A stretch of 64,000 nt of DNA from Neocallimastix lanati (nom. inval.). Lineage: Eukaryota; Neocallimastigomycota; Neocallimastigomycetes; Neocallimastigales; Neocallimastigaceae. Where the stretch lies: positions 1 to 64,000 of the forward strand of contig JACVTC010000154.1 in NCBI GenBank assembly GCA_016946835.1, read 5' to 3'. The notes under the pieces were generated by a model. It worked only from the letters and a program-made list of their open reading frames with translations, searched no databases and had not been told where the DNA came from. The translations under genes and the position numbers were made by a program. Each line of letters begins with the position of its first letter. The first letter of the stretch is position 1. Shown piece by piece: positions 59,534 through 64,000 of the stretch.

Positions 59534-59851
59534 GGGAGAGTTGCATTTCCCCAAATTGCATTTCGCCATGTTGCATTTCGCCAAGTGGCGTAGTATTAAA
59601 ATGTTGCATTTCCCCAAGTTGCATTTCCCCAAGTTGCTTTTCTCCAGGTTGCATTTCGCCAAGTAGAGTATTGATATAAATAAATGAATAAATAAATAAA
59701 TATTAATTCAAAATATATTTTTTTTAAAATTGTTTTTATGCGATATTAATAATATTTAATTTTATTTATTGATTTATTTATTTATTTAATAATTTTCAAT
59801 TTGGCGAAATGCAACTTGTCGAATTGCAATTTGGGGAAATGCCCCACACCC
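59534..59851. mobile_element. MITE with subterminal GTTGCATTTCGCC arrays
   Basis: 318-bp non-coding element with imperfect inverted ends of about 50 bp: the left starts GGGAGAGTTGCATTTCCCC and the right, read inwards, GGGTGTGGGGCATTTCCCC. The 5' side holds seven copies of a roughly 15-bp motif, GTTGCATTTCGCCAA or GTTGCATTTCCCCAA; the 3' side holds three in inverse orientation. The middle is AT-rich and includes TAAATAAATGAATAAATAAA. The 9-bp flanking duplication is the size made by Mutator-like transposases; hAT (8 bp) is the alternative. No transposase is present. Confidence 0.85.
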
Positions 59852-59860
59852 AATTAATAA
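59852..59860. repeat. Target-site duplication (right), 9 bp
   Basis: AATTAATAA, matching 59525-59533. Confidence 0.7.
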
Positions 59861-61256
59861 TACTTTTTTTTAGTAAAACTTTTTTTTTTTTAGACTAGGA
59901 ATAAACTTTATTTAATAAAAATATATATGTAAAATAATTAATTATAGGAAATAAGTAAATAAATAAATATATATGTAAAAATAAAAATAAATAAGAAATT
60001 TATAATGAAGAAAATAAATTATAAATAATAAAAATTTAAATATTTTTTTTTTTTTTTAAATTATAAATTAAGTATATATATATATTTTTTTTTAAAAATT
60101 TTTTATTAATTTAATAAAAATTCAATAATAATTTTTTCATTAACAACCTGCAAAAAAAAAAATAGTTTTAAAATTTTCTATTTTGAAACATAAAATTATA
60201 AATAGATATATATACATAAAATTATAAATATATATATTTTTTTTCATTTTATTTCCTAATTAAATATTTAAATATTATTATATATTCTATTCTATATATA
60301 TAAAATATAGAATAATATTAGAATAGAAGAATATTTAAAGTAACTTTTAATTATTGAATGGAGTTTTATTTTATATATATATATATATAAAATAAATTCT
60401 TTGAATCAAACCTTCTTATTAAAACTAGTATAATCTTTTTTCTTTTTAAAGATTATTCTATCTTTTTTTTCTTTTTTATTTTTTTTAATATGAATAAAAG
60501 AATAAAATAGCATTCATAGATTAAAAAGATAAATAAATAGATAAATAAATTATATATAATAAATTATAAATAAAAAAATAGAAGAGTGGAATTACTAAAT
60601 ATATATATATATTAATAAATTTAATATTATATTTAGATTAATATCATAATAATAATTAGAATGATTTGATGGCGTGTATATGATATAAAACGAATGTGTG
60701 TAGTAGCATATTTGTATATTTAATAATAATTATTAAATATTAAATTTATATCTTTTTGATAATAATTATTTTATTTTATTTTATTTCAATATGTATTATT
60801 ATAATTATAATAATTATAATACTATAATTCATATAAAATTTATATAGTTCTATATATTAGAATATATAATTAATATAATACTGATTTCTTATAAATAGAT
60901 TAGATTATTTATATTAGAAATAGAGAACTCTCTTGTAAATTTTGAGGAATTAGAATTATTATTTTAATTGTACGAATATTATAGTTTTATTGATAAAATT
61001 TACTAAACTACCATTATTTAAAACCCACTGCTTATAAATTATTGCACATAAAAGTCCAGTATATCATATATTTGGTCACGGGAAAAATTGGAGGTTGAAT
61101 TGAATTGAAAAAAGGAAATTAATCTAGGGTGAAAGATAAAGTTTATTATGCCAAAATAAAAATAAAAAAAAAAAATTAACATAAATTACATAGAAATAAA
61201 TAGAAACGCTTTTATTTGCTTTTTTGTTTTAATATTTTTATTTACTTATTATGTAG

Positions 61257-61291
<35 letters not shown>

Positions 61292-61389
61292 CTACTATTA
61301 TTAATATAAGGAAGTATTTTATTATTTAAGATAATAATAATATGTTATTTATATATTATTATTTTGTTACAATGTTATAATATTATTAC
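59861..61389. other. AT-rich spacer
   Basis: No gene supported. Slightly less AT-rich words appear at about 61015-61150 without an open frame. Poly(T) at 61258-61290. Confidence 0.45.
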
Positions 61390-61990
61390 AGGTGTACGAC
61401 TATCTCACATTTTCCCCTTACATTTAAAATTTCCACATTTCCCATAATAAAGTAAAAATGTCAGAAAAAAACATTTTTTTTTTTTTTTTTTTTTTTTTTG
61501 GATCTGGATAACACTTTTAGTTTAATATTCTGTCAATCATTTTTGACCTGATTCAGCAAGTTAATTTCCATTTTGTCCTTTTATTGAAATTCTTTTTTTT
61601 TCTTTGTAAATATATATATAAAATTTAAACCTACAAGTGTTTACAACGACCTTTATGGTTTTTTTTTTTTTTTTTTTTTGGTATTATTATCATCAGATAT
61701 GGGTTTGTAATTTGCCATTTTACACTTTATTTATCATTATTAGTTTCCGATTTTAATATATCAATTCTTTTAATGTTCTAACCTTTCCATATCAATGCGT
61801 TTAATTTGATATAATATTTCTTAATTCTTAGAATGAAATTATATATGAAAGTATAACTAATTCCAACTTTCTTAAGTTCTTCCAGAGCATATATAAATAT
61901 TGGTTTCCTCTTCTTCTCTTGTTTTACTTTGTGTGGTAATTTCATCATCAAATGTATTATATAAGGTATAAAGGTTGTCTAAGTATTATT
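61390..61990 (-). pseudogene. Possible decayed coding sequence, minus strand
   Basis: Less AT-rich than the flanks. Minus-strand reading gives short coding-like pieces in different frames: TFDDEITTQSKTREEEE and YICSGRT near 61940-61870, YALEELKKVGISYTF near 61890-61845, and MANYKPISDDNTK near 61720-61680. Stops and T/A tracts separate them. No family can be named. A decayed transposase would fit the neighbouring MITE, but nothing in the sequence proves it. Confidence 0.25.
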
Positions 61991-62040
61991 TAAAGTCTCC
62001 TTTTTTTTTTTGATTTCTATTATTTTTTTTTATTATTCTA

Positions 62041-62260
62041 TTCTATTTTATTTTATTTTATTTTATTTTATTTTATTTTATTTTATTTTATTTTATTTTA
62101 TTTTATTCAATCTGTACTTATATTCAATATTCTACTATTTATTTTATTTTATTTTATTTTATTTTATTTTATTTTATTTTATTTTATTTTATTTTATTTT
62201 ATTTTATTTTATTTTATTTTATTTTATTTTATTTTATTTTATTTTATTTTATTTTATTTT
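62041..62260. repeat. (ATTTT)n array with inverted 46-bp-family unit
   Basis: Pentanucleotide TTTTA arrays at 62041-62107 and 62141-62259 flank one inverted copy of the dispersed unit (CAATCTGTACTTATATTC then TTCTACTATTTATTTTATT). The open frame through it is repeat translation only. Confidence 0.9.
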
Positions 62261-62625
62261 TTTATATCTAAATCAATTTCATATCACGAATGAAGCCTTT
62301 ATTTCAGAATACCAGCCCTATAATATTTTAATGTAATCATATGTGTTGGTTACAATTCACTAAAAGACTATTATTGAATTCATCAATCATCAACACTGCT
62401 TTAGTAATTCTTAAGACATTATCATGGGAAGAATTTTATATTTAGCTATTGATATAATTTGTATATATTAACTAATATTTTTAATATTTAATATTTAAAA
62501 TTTTCAATTTTTTTTTTTTTTTTTTTGGATTTTGTAAATTTTTTTAAATAACATATATTAAAATATATATATATATATATATGTTATTATTATAATTATT
62601 ATTAAAGCTATTATTTTGTTTCATT

Positions 62626-62656
<31 letters not shown>

Positions 62657-62973
62657 ATATATATATTTATTTTTCTTTCCATTTATATTATAAATATTAT
62701 TGATTTATAATTAAAATTTAAAGATTTATTTATAATAAAATATCTTAAAAAGTATTAAACCATTTTCTTATAATGGTTAACTCCATACATAATAATAAAC
62801 ATTTTAATAAACAATATTGTAATGTTGGTCCTAAAAAAAATTAACAAAAATTAAAAATATAAAAATAAAAAAATTAAAATGAAAATAATATATTATTAAA
62901 TTATAATAATCCTTTTTTTAAAATTTTAGTTAAATTTTTATCAATTAAAAAAAATATTTTTGCTTTAATTTTG

Positions 62974-63048
<75 letters not shown>

Positions 63049-63310
63049 TTTAAGGTCCCTATATAAAAGAAAATAAAAAACTTTTTATTTTTTTTATATT
63101 TCTTTTCTTTCTTATATTTTATGTTTTATTATTATTTTAATTTTTTTATTATCATTACATTTAAGTACCTTCAAATAATTAATCCTTTTTTTTATTAGAA
63201 AAAAAAAAAAATTATGAAAAATAAAAAAAAAAATTTATGAAAAATAAATTTTTTGTAGGATGTTAATCATAGAATAATATAGTATTATTAAAAAAAAAAA
63301 AAAAAAAAAA
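62261..63310. other. AT-rich spacer
   Basis: No gene supported. A TTA array of about 75 bp lies at 62974-63048, and poly(A) tracts at 62625-62650 and 63291-63310. Confidence 0.5.
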
Positions 63311-63522
63311 GAACCTAAAATAAATGTAGTATTTAAAAAAAATGGATTCATAAAAAAAATGATGAAATTTCCATTGTTTCCTATGAAGTAAAATTAAATA
63401 AAATATATTTCATTTTGAAATATTCTACAAAGAATTATGAAATAAAAATTCAATTAATGAAAATCAATAAAGAATCCTTTATTAGAATTATAACATATGA
63501 AGAGAAATACAAAAAAAAATAG
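63311..63522 (+). pseudogene. Exon-like open segment related to the window-end exon
   Basis: After AAAAAG (possible 3' splice site) the + strand is open for about 70 codons to a TAG at 63520-63522. It has mixed residues (KKNDEISIVSYEVKLNK, ILKYSTKNYEIKI, NKESFIRIITYEEKYKKK). The part KKNDEISIVSYEV resembles SKNNEETSIVLYKI in the segment at 63920. It could be a true terminal exon whose upstream exons I cannot find, a duplicated gene fragment, or one of several repeats of the same protein. Function unknown. Confidence 0.35.
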
Positions 63523-63821
63523 TTAATTAAAACAATCGGATGAATATGAATAGAAATGATTTTTTTTTTTTTTTTTAAAAAAATTAAGTAATTCAACTTA
63601 TATTATGTAAAATAAAATAAAAAAAAAAAAGATATAATATATAATGAAAAATATAAAAAGAATTTTTTAATTCCTTTTGGACATAAAATGATTATTTTAT
63701 AATTAATATTATTAAAAAATGGACATAAAAATAAATATACTATAAAAAATAAATAAATAAAAAAAATTATATATATATATATACAAATAGAATTTATTCA
63801 TAAATAATAAAGAGAAAAAAA

Positions 63822-63872
<51 letters not shown>

Positions 63873-63919
63873 GAATTATATTTTATTTCTTTATTTTGTA
63901 TTTTTATTATTTAAAAAAG

Positions 63920-64000
63920 AAAATTGGTATCAAAAAATAATGAAGAAACATCAATTGTTCTTTATAAAATAGAAGAAGAATCTATATTTGTTTTAGACAT
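63920..64000 (+). CDS. Partial exon of a gene running off the window
   Basis: After TTTAAAAAAG (3' splice-like) one frame is open to the window edge. It reads LVSKNNEETSIVLYKIEEE and SIFVLD, a more protein-like composition than neighbouring random frames. The other two frames on this strand lack this character, and one stops. Being cut by the window end, it cannot be identified. Confidence 0.4.

Noticed and set aside
62010-62336. 108-codon open frame
   Set aside because: Runs through an ATTTT pentanucleotide array, which stays open in all frames lacking stops; no real protein signal.

Overview
The window is eukaryotic nuclear DNA of extreme A+T content, with long homopolymer and microsatellite intergenic tracts and compact genes cut by many short AT-rich GT-AG introns. 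The protein families (LSM6, NOB1, a GCK-III Ste20 kinase, an SR splicing factor, TatD, an organellar [2Fe-2S] ferredoxin, a PH/polyproline actin regulator) and the Ty1/copia retroelements suggest an early-diverging fungus. The composition, the presequence-bearing ferredoxin and a cysteine-rich extracellular-type pseudogene fit an anaerobic gut fungus (Neocallimastigomycota) best. That placement is an inference; an AT-rich amoebozoan such as a dictyostelid is less likely but not excluded.

Layout: 1-3690 is AT-rich spacer. 3691-5252 is an adrenodoxin-type ferredoxin in seven exons. 6880-8394 is a large foldback element with arms of about 640 and 705 bp. 8801-10632 holds two direct copies of an unidentified GC-richer sequence flanking a second GC-richer island. 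11490-12270 is the 3' end of a decayed copia element with its LTR. 12370-13119 is LSM6, 16285-19946 a Ste20-like kinase (15 exons) and 21222-24207 NOB1. 24881-25268 is a 200-bp tandem duplication and 25780-27025 a mosaic pseudogene region. 29284-32279 is an SR protein with one RRM and two zinc knuckles, 34439-35302 an intronless TatD-type hydrolase, and 37504-40873 a PH/polyproline/actin-binding protein.

42156-45859 is a complete but decayed Ty1/copia element with paired LTRs and a 5-bp target-site duplication. 47518-48653 is a small multi-pass membrane protein. 51128-53344, the only gene on the minus strand, is a single-pass Thr/Ser/Pro-rich membrane protein. 53345-63300 is nearly gene-free but carries a tandem-repeat family, a second large inverted repeat, and a MITE with a 9-bp target-site duplication whose terminal motif is shared with the foldback element at 6880. 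The last 700 bases hold two related open segments, the second probably an exon of a gene running off the window.

The genes do not form one pathway. Most are housekeeping: LSM6, NOB1 and the SR protein act in RNA metabolism, ferredoxin in organellar Fe-S or redox chemistry, and the kinase and PH/GAB protein in polarity or cytoskeleton control. Exon boundaries were set by hand from reading-frame continuity, GT-AG sites and family motifs; no transcript evidence was available.
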